A stretch of DNA of 64,000 nt, from positions 1,922,001-1,986,000 of the forward strand of contig NZ_CP134227.1 in the NCBI RefSeq assembly GCF_031656915.1, written 5' to 3'. The notes beneath the pieces are model-generated. The model worked only from the letters and a program-made list of their open reading frames with translations, made no database searches and had not been told where the DNA came from. The DNA is from Nocardioides marmorisolisilvae. Lineage in GTDB: Bacteria; Actinomycetota; Actinomycetes; Propionibacteriales; Nocardioidaceae. The position numbers and the translations under genes are program-made. Each line of letters begins with the position of its first letter. Position 1 is the stretch's first letter. Positions 51,449-62,774 of this stretch are shown in pieces.

Positions 51449-52447
51449 GTGGACGACATGCCCTCCATGACCGGACTTCCGCCGTTCGGCTGGCACGCCG
51501 TGCTGACCAGCTGGCACCTGCGACCGGGCTGGCTGGTCGCCGGTCTGATCCTCCTCGTGGTGTACGGCGCCGCCGTACGCGCCGCCCGTCGACGTGGCCG
51601 GCCGGTCCACCCGGTGCGGGCGGTGTGCTGGGTCGTCGGCGTGGTGCTGATGGTGCTCACGGTCAGCTCCGCCTTCGACATCTACGCGATGTCGGTCTTC
51701 TGGGTGCACATGATCGAGCACCTGCTGCTGATCATGTTGGTGCCTGCCTTCCTGGTGCTGGGAAGCCCGCTCGCCACGATCGGCGCCGCTCTTGGCGACG
51801 GCGCCCGGGCGCGCTACCTCGCTGCCCTCCGGTCGTCCCCGGTCGCGGGGCTGACCAGCCCGCTCACCGGCCTGGCCGTATACACGATGGTGATCGTCGG
51901 CACCCACCTGACCTCCTTCATGGACCAGATGGTGATGCACACCTGGCTGATGAGCGCCGAGCAGATCCTCTACGTCGTGGCGGGCTGGCTGCTGATGCTC
52001 ACCCTGATCGGCGGGGAGCCGATCCGCTGGGAGCTGCCCTACCTCTTCCGGATCGGGCTGATCCTGGTCGGGATGACCCCGGACACCATCGTCGGCATCG
52101 TGCTGATGCAGACCGAGTCCAACCCGTGGCCGATGATGTTCAGCATGCATCCGGCGTGGGCGCCGGATCCCATCTCCGACGTGCAGACCGGTGGCGCGCT
52201 GATGTGGGCCGCCGGCGACGGACTGATGATGTGCCTGGCCCTCGGTGTGATGGTGGCGCTGCTCTCGGGCGACGGCCGACGGGCGCAGTTCCTGGGCCCG
52301 TGGCTGGAGAACGTCCGGCGCAGCACGCTCGCCGAGCACGTGGCCAGCGGCGGCGGCGAGCAGGTCGCGGCCGACATCGATCCCGACGGCGAGGACGCCC
52401 TGGCGGCGTACAACCGGATGCTCGGCCGGCTCAACGACCACGGCTGA
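51449..52447 (+). CDS. ctaG: cytochrome c oxidase assembly protein, CtaG type
   Basis: A 332-residue membrane protein with about seven spans and many conserved His and Met residues (MSVFWVHMIEHLLLIML, HLTSFMDQMVMHTWLMSAEQ), the pattern of the caa3-type CtaG family (DUF1404-like). It is thought to handle copper for oxidase assembly. The start is GTG 51449. The SCO gene lies on the other strand, 69 bases away. Confidence 0.88.
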   Translation: MDDMPSMTGLPPFGWHAVLTSWHLRPGWLVAGLILLVVYGAAVRAARRRGRPVHPVRAVCWVVGVVLMVLTVSSAFDIYAMSVFWVHMIEHLLLIMLVPAFLVLGSPLATIGAALGDGARARYLAALRSSPVAGLTSPLTGLAVYTMVIVGTHLTSFMDQMVMHTWLMSAEQILYVVAGWLLMLTLIGGEPIRWELPYLFRIGLILVGMTPDTIVGIVLMQTESNPWPMMFSMHPAWAPDPISDVQTGGALMWAAGDGLMMCLALGVMVALLSGDGRRAQFLGPWLENVRRSTLAEHVASGGGEQVAADIDPDGEDALAAYNRMLGRLNDHG

Positions 52448-52602
52448 CGGGCCTCCTCCACACCGTCCCACGGGGTGCCAGCGCACCGCGATTTCCACGC
52501 CGGACTCCCGCCGCGCGATACCGAACTGGCCCCGTTCCGTCAAGCCTTGCGGAATTCCGGGATCAGTGGAGTATGTGATGCAGCACACGTTGGGAGGAGC
52601 GC
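52448..52602. promoter_or_regulatory. promoter region of the sugar ABC operon
   Basis: A TTGCGG at 52547-52552 followed by a TATGTG near 52572 could form a weak -35/-10 pair, 20-30 bases before the ribosome site GGGAGGAG at about 52592-52599. I see no LacI-type operator palindrome. Confidence 0.35.
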
Positions 52603-53916
52603 ATGTCACCTCAGGAGCCTCACCCGTCACGCCGGATCCGTAGGACGCTCGCGGTCGCTGCGGCGCTGGCCATGGCGGGAGGTGTTCTCACCGCGTGTGG
52701 CGGAAGCTCCGGCAAGCCGACCCTGACGTGGTACATCAACCCGGACCCGAGCCAGCCGGCGAACTTCAAGGGCCCGTTCGGTCAGGCCGGCATCGCCGCG
52801 CGTTGCAGCACGTCCAAGTACACGATCCAGGTGCAGGAGCTGCCCGGGGACGCCACCCAGCAGCGCATCCAGTTGGCCCGGCGCCTGGCGGCCGGCGACA
52901 CCGGCATCGACCTGATGAGCCTCGACCCGGTCTTCACCGGCGAGTTCGCCAATGCCGGGTTCCTGGCCCCGCTGCCCGACTCGCTGCAGTCGAGCCTGAA
53001 GTCGGTGACGCTGCCTGGAGCGGTCAGCGGCGCCACCTGGGGCGGCCGGCTCGCGGTCGCACCGCTGTGGGCGAACACCCAGCTGCTGTGGTACCGCAAG
53101 TCGTTCGCCCAGAAGGCCGGCCTCGACATGAGCAAGCCGGTGACCTGGGACCAGATCATCAAGGCCGCCAGCCAGAACGGCGGCACGGTCGGGGTGCAGG
53201 CCAACAAGTACGAGGGCTACTCGGTCTGGATCAACGCGCTGGTCGCCGGGGCCGGCGGCTCGATCATCCAGAACGCCGCGAAGGGCGACAACGCCACGAT
53301 CACGATCGACTCCACCGCCGGCAAGCAGGCGGCCGCGGTGATCGACGAGCTGTCCCACTCCAAGGCGGCCGAGGGTGACCTCTCGGTGTCCAACGAGGGC
53401 ACCGTGCTCGGCCCGTTCGCCACGCCGCAGGGAGCGTTCCAGGTCAACTGGACGTTCATCTACGCCAACTACAAGGCAGACAAGGCGACGTTCAACGACC
53501 TCGGCTGGACGCGCTACCCGGAGACCGTCGCCGGCAAGCCGTCCCGACCGCCGCTGGGTGGGATCAACATCGGCATCAACAAGGCCACCACCCACCGCGC
53601 CGACGCGTACGCCGCCACCCGGTGCATCACCTCGGAGGCCAATCAGGTGCGCTATGCGATCGAGACCGGGAACATGCCGGCGCGGACCTCGGCGTACAAC
53701 GCGCCGGATCTTCGCAAGGCCTACCCGGCCAATCTGCTGGCAGCGTTCCGGAGCAGCCTGCAGGCAGCAGCGCCACGGCCGGTGTCGCCGTACTGGAGCG
53801 ACATCTCCAGCGCCATCCAGTCGACCTGGCACCCACCGACATCGGTGAACTCCTCCACCCCCCAGAAGTCGGCGAGCTTCATCTCCGACGTGCTCAAGGG
53901 AAGGAAGCTGCTATGA
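52603..53916 (+). CDS. ABC sugar-binding lipoprotein
   Basis: A 437-residue extracellular solute-binding protein of family 1. The signal peptide with lipobox GGVLTACGGS gives a lipidated Cys near residue 32. The fold is seen in LTWYINPDPSQPANFKGPFG, ATQQRIQLARRLAAGDTGID and NTQLLWYRKSFAQKAGL. It resembles the trehalose-maltose group (LpqY-like) of actinobacteria. It is the first gene of a four-gene importer operon with two permeases and an ATPase; the permease gene overlaps the stop by four bases (ATGA). Confidence 0.9.
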   Translation: MSPQEPHPSRRIRRTLAVAAALAMAGGVLTACGGSSGKPTLTWYINPDPSQPANFKGPFGQAGIAARCSTSKYTIQVQELPGDATQQRIQLARRLAAGDTGIDLMSLDPVFTGEFANAGFLAPLPDSLQSSLKSVTLPGAVSGATWGGRLAVAPLWANTQLLWYRKSFAQKAGLDMSKPVTWDQIIKAASQNGGTVGVQANKYEGYSVWINALVAGAGGSIIQNAAKGDNATITIDSTAGKQAAAVIDELSHSKAAEGDLSVSNEGTVLGPFATPQGAFQVNWTFIYANYKADKATFNDLGWTRYPETVAGKPSRPPLGGINIGINKATTHRADAYAATRCITSEANQVRYAIETGNMPARTSAYNAPDLRKAYPANLLAAFRSSLQAAAPRPVSPYWSDISSAIQSTWHPPTSVNSSTPQKSASFISDVLKGRKLL

Positions 53917-54848
53917 CGACCATGGTGGCCACCGCTCAGGTGAAGGCCAAGGCCAGTGACCGGACCATCGCGGAGAATCGGCTCGGGCTGAAGCTGGTCG
54001 CACCCGCGGTCGTGGTCATGGTGCTGGTGACCGCGTGGCCGATGATCCAGGCGCTCTACCTGTCGCTGTTCAAGTACCGGCTGACAGTGCCGGACGACCG
54101 TGCCTTCACCGGCCTGGGCAACTACGCGACGATCCTGAGCGACTCGCTGTTCTGGAAGGACACGCTGAACACCATCATCATCATGATCGTCACCGTGGCG
54201 ATCGAGCTGGTGATCGGGTTCGCCTTCGCGATGGTGATGCACCGCATCGTCTTCGCGCGAGGCCTGATGCGCACCGCGATCCTGATCCCCTACGGGATCA
54301 TCACGGTCGTCTCGGCCTTCGCGTGGCAGTTCGCGTTCAGCCTCAACAACGGGTTCGTGGACGGCTGGTTCCACTGGTTGCCCTGGATCGGCACCGACAC
54401 CAACTGGTACGGCGACCACTGGCACGCGATGTTCGCGATCATGGTCTCCGAGATCTGGAAGACCACCCCGTTCATGTCGCTGCTGCTGCTCGCGGGGCTC
54501 TCGCAGGTCAGCGAGGACATGATCGAGGCCGCCAAGGTCGACGGAGCCACCTGGACCCAGCGCCTGGTGAAGGTGATCCTGCCGAACATGCGTGCGGCGA
54601 TCATGGTCGCCGTGCTGTTCCGGGCCCTGGACGCCTACCGGATCTTCGACAACATCTTCATCATGACCAAGGGCGCGCAGGACACTGAGTCCTCGTCGTT
54701 CCTGACCTACAGACAGGTGATCGAGCAGTTCCAGCTCGGCATGGGCTCGGCGCTGTCGGTGCTGCTGTTCTTGTCGGTGCTGCTGATCGCGTTCATCCTC
54801 GTCAAGCTGTTCAAGGTCGATCTGGCCGCGGCCCGAGGGGAGGCCTGA
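53913..54848 (+). CDS. ABC sugar permease, first subunit
   Basis: A 311-residue CUT1 permease with six to seven spans. The EAA loop is EAAKVDGATWTQRLVKVILP, the point of contact with the ATPase. The N-terminal span starts with LKLVAPAVVVMVLVTAWPM. It is MalF/SugA-like. It starts inside the end of the binding-protein gene, and its stop shares a base with the next start. Confidence 0.93.
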   Translation: MTTMVATAQVKAKASDRTIAENRLGLKLVAPAVVVMVLVTAWPMIQALYLSLFKYRLTVPDDRAFTGLGNYATILSDSLFWKDTLNTIIIMIVTVAIELVIGFAFAMVMHRIVFARGLMRTAILIPYGIITVVSAFAWQFAFSLNNGFVDGWFHWLPWIGTDTNWYGDHWHAMFAIMVSEIWKTTPFMSLLLLAGLSQVSEDMIEAAKVDGATWTQRLVKVILPNMRAAIMVAVLFRALDAYRIFDNIFIMTKGAQDTESSSFLTYRQVIEQFQLGMGSALSVLLFLSVLLIAFILVKLFKVDLAAARGEA

Positions 54849-55693
54849 TGGCCGGCAAAGGCAACGCCTCGAAGATGGGGCCGGGCCACTGGCTCGGGTT
54901 CGTGCTGATCCTGGTGTGGTGTCTGCTGCCCGTGGTGTGGATCCTGATGGTGTCGCTGAAGCCGGTCGCGGAGACCACGACCGGGAGTCCGCAGTTCCTG
55001 CCGAAGACGTGGACGATCCAGAACTACAAGGACATCTTGAAGAACCACGACTTCCTGCACGCCCTGGGCAACTCGTTCGGCATCGCGATCATCGCGACTC
55101 TGCTCGCGGTCATCTTCGCCACCCTGGCGGCGTACGCCATCGCGCGGCTCGAGTTCAAGGGCAAGCGGGTAGTGCTCTCGATCGCACTCGCGATCGCGAT
55201 GTTCCCGGTCGTCTCGCTGGTCGGCCCGCTGTTCGACATGTGGCGCGTCGCCCACCTCTTCAACACCTGGCCGGGGCTGATCATCCCCTACCTGACGTTC
55301 ACGCTGCCGCTGGCGATCTGGACCCTGTCGGCGTTCTTCCGCGAGATCCCGTGGGAGATGGAGCAGGCGGCCCAGGTGGACGGCGCCACCTCATGGCAGG
55401 CGTTCCGCAAGGTGATCGTGCCGTTGGCGGCGCCCGGCGTGTTCACCGCGGCGATCCTGACCTTCTTCTTCGCCTGGAACGAGTTCGTGCTCGCCATCTC
55501 GCTCACGTCCACGACCGCAGCGCGCACCGTTCCCGCCCAGATGTCGTTCTTCGTCGGGTCCGACCCGTTCAACCCGCCGTACTCACAGCTGGCCGCTGCC
55601 GCCGTCGTCGTGACGGTTCCGGTGGTCATCATCGTCCTGTTGTTCCAGCGCAAGATCGTCGCCGGTCTGACCTCCGGCGCAGTGAAGGGTTGA
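54848..55693 (+). CDS. ABC sugar permease, second subunit
   Basis: A 281-residue MalG/SugB-like permease. The EAA loop is EQAAQVDGATSWQAFRKVIV, and the C-terminal span ends with VAGLTSGAVKG, characteristic of CUT1 second permeases. The start ATG overlaps the previous stop (TGATG). It forms the heterodimeric channel with the preceding subunit. Confidence 0.93.
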   Translation: MAGKGNASKMGPGHWLGFVLILVWCLLPVVWILMVSLKPVAETTTGSPQFLPKTWTIQNYKDILKNHDFLHALGNSFGIAIIATLLAVIFATLAAYAIARLEFKGKRVVLSIALAIAMFPVVSLVGPLFDMWRVAHLFNTWPGLIIPYLTFTLPLAIWTLSAFFREIPWEMEQAAQVDGATSWQAFRKVIVPLAAPGVFTAAILTFFFAWNEFVLAISLTSTTAARTVPAQMSFFVGSDPFNPPYSQLAAAAVVVTVPVVIIVLLFQRKIVAGLTSGAVKG

Positions 55694-55699
55694 TTCGCC

Positions 55700-56866
55700 A
55701 TGGCAGCAATCGACATGAAGAACATCGTCAAGAAGTACGGCGACGGCTTCCCGGCCGTGAACGACGTGAGCATCGACGTCGAGGACGGGGAGTTCATGAT
55801 CCTCGTCGGGCCGTCCGGCTGCGGCAAGTCGACCCTGCTGCGGATGATCGTCGGCCTCGAGGACATCACCTCGGGCGACATGATGATCGGCGACAAGCGG
55901 GTCAACGACCTCGCCCCCCGCGACCGGAACCTCGCGATGGTCTTCCAGAACTACGCGCTCTACCCGCACCTGACCGTCTACGAGAACATCGCCTTCCCGC
56001 TGCGCCTGCAGGGCCACATCCCTGAGGCGGAGATCGACGCCAAGGTACGGGAGGCCAGCCGGACCCTGGAGCTCGACGAGCACCTGGAGCGCAAGCCGGG
56101 CAACCTCTCCGGCGGCCAGCGCCAGCGGGTGGCGATGGGCCGGGCGATCGTCCGCAACGCCGACGCGTTCCTCTTCGACGAGCCGCTGTCCAACCTCGAC
56201 GCCAAGCTGCGCGGCCAGATGCGCACCGAGATCTCACGGCTGCAACGACGGCTGGGCATCACCACCGTCTATGTCACCCACGACCAGACCGAGGCGATGA
56301 CCCTCGGAGACCGGGTCGCGGTGCTCAAGCGTGGCGTGCTCCAGCAGCTGGCCACGCCGCGCGAGCTCTACACCCAGCCGGTCAACCTGTTCGTGGCCGG
56401 TTTCATCGGGTCTCCCCCGATGAACTTCCTGCCGGCGACCGTCGAGGGCACCTCGGTCAAGCTGCCCTTCGGCACCGTCACCATCCCGCAGGCGAAGGCG
56501 GAGAAGGCCCAGGACCGGGGCCTGCTGATCGCCGGGATCCGTCCCGAGCACTTCGAGGACGCCTCGGTCGTCGACCCGCAGAAGTCGTCCTCGGGCTCGG
56601 CCTTCGAGGCGACGGTGGACGTCGTGGAGTGGCTCGGCAACGAGGCCTACGCCTACATCCCCTTCGAGGCCCCTCCCGAGGTCCAGCAACAGCTCGACCA
56701 GCTCGAGAAGGATCTCGACGGCGAGGCGATGCGCACCCAGCTGGTCGTGTCGCTGGACGGCAGCAGCCAGATCCAGAAGGGCGAGGAGGCGAAGATCTGG
56801 ATGGACGCCGCCAAGATGCACCTCTTCGACCCGGGCACCGGCGAGAACCTCACCGTCGGGCTCTGA
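55700..56866 (+). CDS. ABC sugar transporter ATPase, UgpC/SugC type
   Basis: A 388-residue ATP-binding subunit. Walker A is VGPSGCGKSTLLRMI, the signature LSGGQRQRVAMGRAIV, Walker B AFLFDEPLSNLDAK, and the C-terminal TOBE/MalK-like regulatory domain has TLGDRVAVLKRGVL and GIRPEHFEDASVVD. It serves the operon 52603-56866. It has a paralogous, orphan copy on the other strand at 58512, with an IS1380 between. Confidence 0.94.
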   Translation: MAAIDMKNIVKKYGDGFPAVNDVSIDVEDGEFMILVGPSGCGKSTLLRMIVGLEDITSGDMMIGDKRVNDLAPRDRNLAMVFQNYALYPHLTVYENIAFPLRLQGHIPEAEIDAKVREASRTLELDEHLERKPGNLSGGQRQRVAMGRAIVRNADAFLFDEPLSNLDAKLRGQMRTEISRLQRRLGITTVYVTHDQTEAMTLGDRVAVLKRGVLQQLATPRELYTQPVNLFVAGFIGSPPMNFLPATVEGTSVKLPFGTVTIPQAKAEKAQDRGLLIAGIRPEHFEDASVVDPQKSSSGSAFEATVDVVEWLGNEAYAYIPFEAPPEVQQQLDQLEKDLDGEAMRTQLVVSLDGSSQIQKGEEAKIWMDAAKMHLFDPGTGENLTVGL

Positions 56867-56881
56867 GCCGGGCCGGCCGGG

Positions 56882-56886
56882 CTCAG
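56882..56886. repeat. IS1380 target duplication, left copy
   Basis: CTCAG here is repeated at 58511-58515. The two copies border the terminal inverted repeats of the element. Confidence 0.75.
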
Positions 56887-58510
56887 CCTGAATCCACCGG
56901 TCGGTTGAGGGCTCCGCGGCGCGTCTGAACCAAGAGGGTGCTCTTGACCTGCACGATCACGGTTACCACGCCGATGAACGTTCAGAGTCAAAGGAGCACC
57001 CTCTTGGTGTCGAAGTCTTGCACGCTCGATCGTGTCGATGTCCGTGCTGATGATGAGAACGGCGTGTCTGATGCCGGTCTGCTGGTCGCGGCCACGCTGG
57101 GGCAGCGACTTGGGCTGCCTGAGTTGTTGCGCGAGCGGGTCACGGTGCCCGGAAGCGTGGGCGCCAATGCTGATGAGAAATGCCTGACCGTGATCCACTC
57201 CCTGCTCGCCGGCGCAGACTGCATCGACGACCTCGACGCGCTGCGTGCCGGGTCGACCGGTGCGGTGCTGGGTCATCGGGTCGCGGCGCCCTCGACGGTG
57301 GGCTCGTTCCTACGTGCCTTCGGGTTCAACCACGCCCGCCAACTCGACGCCGTCTCACGTGAGCTGCTCGCCCGATCGGTCACGGCCGGGGCGCATCGCG
57401 GCATCGCTGAATCGGTCACCGTCGATATCGACTCGACGCTGTGTGAGACCTACGGACTGGGCAAGGACGGCGCCAGGGAGGTGATGCGCACCGGCCGCCG
57501 CGGCTATCACCCACTGCTGGCGGTCATCGCCGGCACCGGCGACGTCGCTCACGCCCGGCTGCGGCGGGGCCGGTCCAACGACGCCACCGCGGCGCCGGTG
57601 TTCATCAAGGAGACCATCTCTCGGCTGCGCGGTGCTGGCGCAGCCGGGGAGGTTGTGCTCCGCGCCGACTCCGGGTTCTACATGCACGGCGTGGTGGCGG
57701 CCTGTCGGGCCGCTGACGTCCGGTTCTCGGTGACTGCTCGGATGATCGGACGGCTGCGCGGCGCGATCGAAGCGATCCCCGAGCAGGCCTGGACGCCGAT
57801 CGACTACTTCCTGCCCGGTGCCGGGGTCGCCGAGATCAGCTGGACACCCTTCACCCAAGACGGCCGCGGCCACGACCGGACCGATGCGGTCCCGGTGCGG
57901 CTAATCGTGCGCCGCACCCCGCCCACCGACGCACTGGCCAGAAACCGCGGCCAGGACCCGCTGTTCCCGATCTTCGACTACCACCCGATCATCACCGACC
58001 GGCCCGGCCAGATGCTCGAGCTCGAGGCCGACCACCGTCGCCACGCCGAAGTTGAGCTGACCATCCGCGACCTCAAATACGACATGGGCATGAGCCACTT
58101 CCCGACCAAGAGCTTCGGTGGCAACGCCGCCTGGCTGATCCTCAACACCATCGCCCACAACCTCACCCGATGGACCACCCGGCTCGGCCTGGAGCTTGGA
58201 CATGTGATGACCAAGAAGATCCGCCGACGCATCTACAACGTCACCGGCCGCCTGGTCCGCACCGGACGACGCGTGATCCTCCGCCTTCCTCGCCGCTGGC
58301 CATGGGCCCGCCAGATCACCGCCGCCCTCGAACGACTCCGAGCCATCCCGGCCGCCAGCGGCTGACCAGAGCGAAACCGCCCCGACGACCCGAGGAACAG
58401 GAGAAGCCGGCAGACCGGCAGAACAACCGCGCCCTCAACACCAACCACGACGACAGCCTGCCGATTCAGCACACGAAAGCTGAATCCGCATCCCCATCGG
58501 TGGATTCAGG
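56887..58510 (+). mobile_element. IS1380-family insertion sequence
   Basis: A 1,624-bp element with one transposase. The ends are inverted: left CCTGAATCCACCGGT and right, read from outside, CCTGAATCCACCGATG. It is flanked by CTCAG duplications. It is inserted between two convergent ATPase genes, and the right copy of the duplication carries the stop codon of the gene at 58512. The transposase is open, so the copy may be active. Confidence 0.88.
57007..58365 (+). CDS. IS1380 transposase
   Basis: A 452-residue DDE transposase. The catalytic residues are in VTVDIDSTLCETYG (first Asp), LRADSGFYMHGVV (second Asp) and the C1 domain VELTIRDLKYDMGMSHF (Glu), the pattern YREK-like for IS4/IS1380 relatives. 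The N-terminal DNA-binding region is LPELLRERV onwards. GTG at 57007 starts just after the AGGAGC ribosome site; an upstream ATG is open but weak. The gene looks intact. Confidence 0.9.
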   Translation: MSKSCTLDRVDVRADDENGVSDAGLLVAATLGQRLGLPELLRERVTVPGSVGANADEKCLTVIHSLLAGADCIDDLDALRAGSTGAVLGHRVAAPSTVGSFLRAFGFNHARQLDAVSRELLARSVTAGAHRGIAESVTVDIDSTLCETYGLGKDGAREVMRTGRRGYHPLLAVIAGTGDVAHARLRRGRSNDATAAPVFIKETISRLRGAGAAGEVVLRADSGFYMHGVVAACRAADVRFSVTARMIGRLRGAIEAIPEQAWTPIDYFLPGAGVAEISWTPFTQDGRGHDRTDAVPVRLIVRRTPPTDALARNRGQDPLFPIFDYHPIITDRPGQMLELEADHRRHAEVELTIRDLKYDMGMSHFPTKSFGGNAAWLILNTIAHNLTRWTTRLGLELGHVMTKKIRRRIYNVTGRLVRTGRRVILRLPRRWPWARQITAALERLRAIPAASG

Positions 58511-58511
58511 C

Positions 58512-59582
<1,071 letters not shown>

Positions 59583-59661
59583 GGTGCTTCCTCGCCTTCA
59601 CCGGCAGGTACGTGCCGGACGATCCGTAGTGAAGTGACGGGGGTCACAGTAGCCCACCTCG

Positions 59662-59682
59662 GCGCGAGCGGCCGGCTCGCGC
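59662..59682 (-). terminator. hairpin after the DUF1707 gene
   Basis: GCGCGAGC and GCTCGCGC pair perfectly with the five-base loop GGCCG, starting six bases after the DUF1707 stop in its direction. It could end that transcript before the ATPase gene. No T-run. Confidence 0.5.
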
Positions 59683-59687
59683 GATCG

Positions 59688-60281
59688 TCAGCGCCGGTGC
59701 TTGCGGGCGACGCTGACTCCGCCCCAGAAGGCGAATCCGCGCACCCGCACCGTCGGCGAGTCCGCCGTCAGCTCGAGCGGGATGCGCGAGGTCGGTCCGC
59801 TGAAGCCGCCCATGATCCCGGTGCCCTCGATCACCACGTTGGTGCCGGGATTCACCACGATCTCGGCGCCACCCATCACCACGTGCAGGTCGACGACCAC
59901 CTCGCGTGCGGAGAACTGAGCGTCGCGCATGTCGATCTGGGTGCCACCCATCACCGCCACCACGGACATCTGCGCGGGGACCACCCATCGGCCGCCCCGG
60001 TCGAAGCCACCAAGGATCGCCAGGTGCCGCTCGCTGGAGGCTGCGGCGCCGGACGGCACCGGGTCGGTGGACCCGGACGACTGCGTAGGCAGGTCGCCGG
60101 TGATCGGGACCAGCTCGGCGTACGTCTTGGCGGCGTACGTCGCCTCCAGCCGCTCATCGAGCTCGGTCAGGTCGATGCGCCCGTCCCCGGCCGCCACTCG
60201 GAGCAGCTCGGCCACCCGGTTCCGGTCCGCATCCGAGATGCGCTGTTGCGACGGCTCCAACGGCTCCAGGGGTCCGGCCAT
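59688..60281 (-). CDS. DUF1707 (SHOCT-like) domain protein
   Basis: A 197-residue cytosolic protein. The N-terminal DUF1707 segment is ISDADRNRVAELLRVAAGDG followed by LDERLEATYAAKTYAELV, common in actinobacteria. The C-terminal part has repeated beta-helix-like strands (VVAVMGGTQIDMRDAQF, VVMGGAEIVVNPG), as in cell-wall-active antibiotics response proteins (LiaF/YvqF-like). Function is unknown. ATG 60281; a longer start to 60305 exists. It is divergent from fumarase. Confidence 0.83.
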   Translation of the reverse strand: MAGPLEPLEPSQQRISDADRNRVAELLRVAAGDGRIDLTELDERLEATYAAKTYAELVPITGDLPTQSSGSTDPVPSGAAASSERHLAILGGFDRGGRWVVPAQMSVVAVMGGTQIDMRDAQFSAREVVVDLHVVMGGAEIVVNPGTNVVIEGTGIMGGFSGPTSRIPLELTADSPTVRVRGFAFWGGVSVARKHRR

Positions 60282-60324
60282 GGTCGACAGACTATGTCCA
60301 CTCACGGTGGACTAACCTGCCGTC

Positions 60325-62025
<1,701 letters not shown>

Positions 62026-62077
62026 CCCCGTACCGCCCGCGCCGCAAGACCCGAGAGGCCCGGGAGGCCCACCAGCC

Positions 62078-62764
62078 ATGGAGTACGTCGAGATAGCCCG
62101 CGCGACCAGCTCGCGGGGCGACGTACTGCTCCGCGAGCGTCGTACGCCGGGGGCACCGGCCGTGCTCGAGCTTCGGGTCAACGGGGTCTTCGTGATGGAC
62201 ACCCGCGAGACCGGGAGCGAGCGGGCGCTCGCCACCGAGTCGCTCGCCCTGGTTGCGGACCCGCGCAACGTCCTCGTCGGGGGTCTCGGGCTGGGCTTCA
62301 CCGCACGCGAGGTGCTGGCCGACCGACGCGTCGAGCGGCTGGTGGTGGTCGAGATCGAGGAGCCCCTGATCGAGTGGATGCGCGACGGCACCGTCCCCGG
62401 CGGGCCCGAGCTGCTGGCCGACAGACGGCTGCGCATCGTGCCCGGCGACATCCGGCTGCTGGTCGAGGAGATCGTCACCACGGCCTACGACCTGGTGCTG
62501 TTGGACGTGGACAACGGCCCCGGCTACCTGGTGCACGACACGAACGCCGAGGTCTACCGGCCCGGCTTCCTCCAGCGGGTCCGCGGGCTGCTCGCCCCGG
62601 ACGGCGTGCTGGTCGTGTGGTCGGCCGCGCAGGCGCCGGACCTCGAGGCCGCCATGCGAGCGACATTCGGGAGTTGCCGCCGGCAGGCGCACCCGGTCCG
62701 GCTGGGCGAGCGGGACGAGGACTACTTCCTCTACCTCTCGCGCGGCGGAACCGCCGCTGGGTAA
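62078..62764 (+). CDS. spermidine-synthase-like methyltransferase-fold protein
   Basis: A 228-residue protein with the Rossmann-like fold of spermidine synthase: [17 protein letters not shown] is the AdoMet-type glycine loop, [13 protein letters not shown] the acidic residue after strand 2, [17 protein letters not shown] the active-site stretch. The N-terminal beta-hairpin domain ([20 protein letters not shown]) fits too. Such stand-alone proteins are often annotated spermidine synthase without proof. It lies between the two fumarase genes on the same strand. Confidence 0.82.
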   Translation: MEYVEIARATSSRGDVLLRERRTPGAPAVLELRVNGVFVMDTRETGSERALATESLALVADPRNVLVGGLGLGFTAREVLADRRVERLVVVEIEEPLIEWMRDGTVPGGPELLADRRLRIVPGDIRLLVEEIVTTAYDLVLLDVDNGPGYLVHDTNAEVYRPGFLQRVRGLLAPDGVLVVWSAAQAPDLEAAMRATFGSCRRQAHPVRLGERDEDYFLYLSRGGTAAG

Positions 62765-62774
62765 CGTCGAGGCC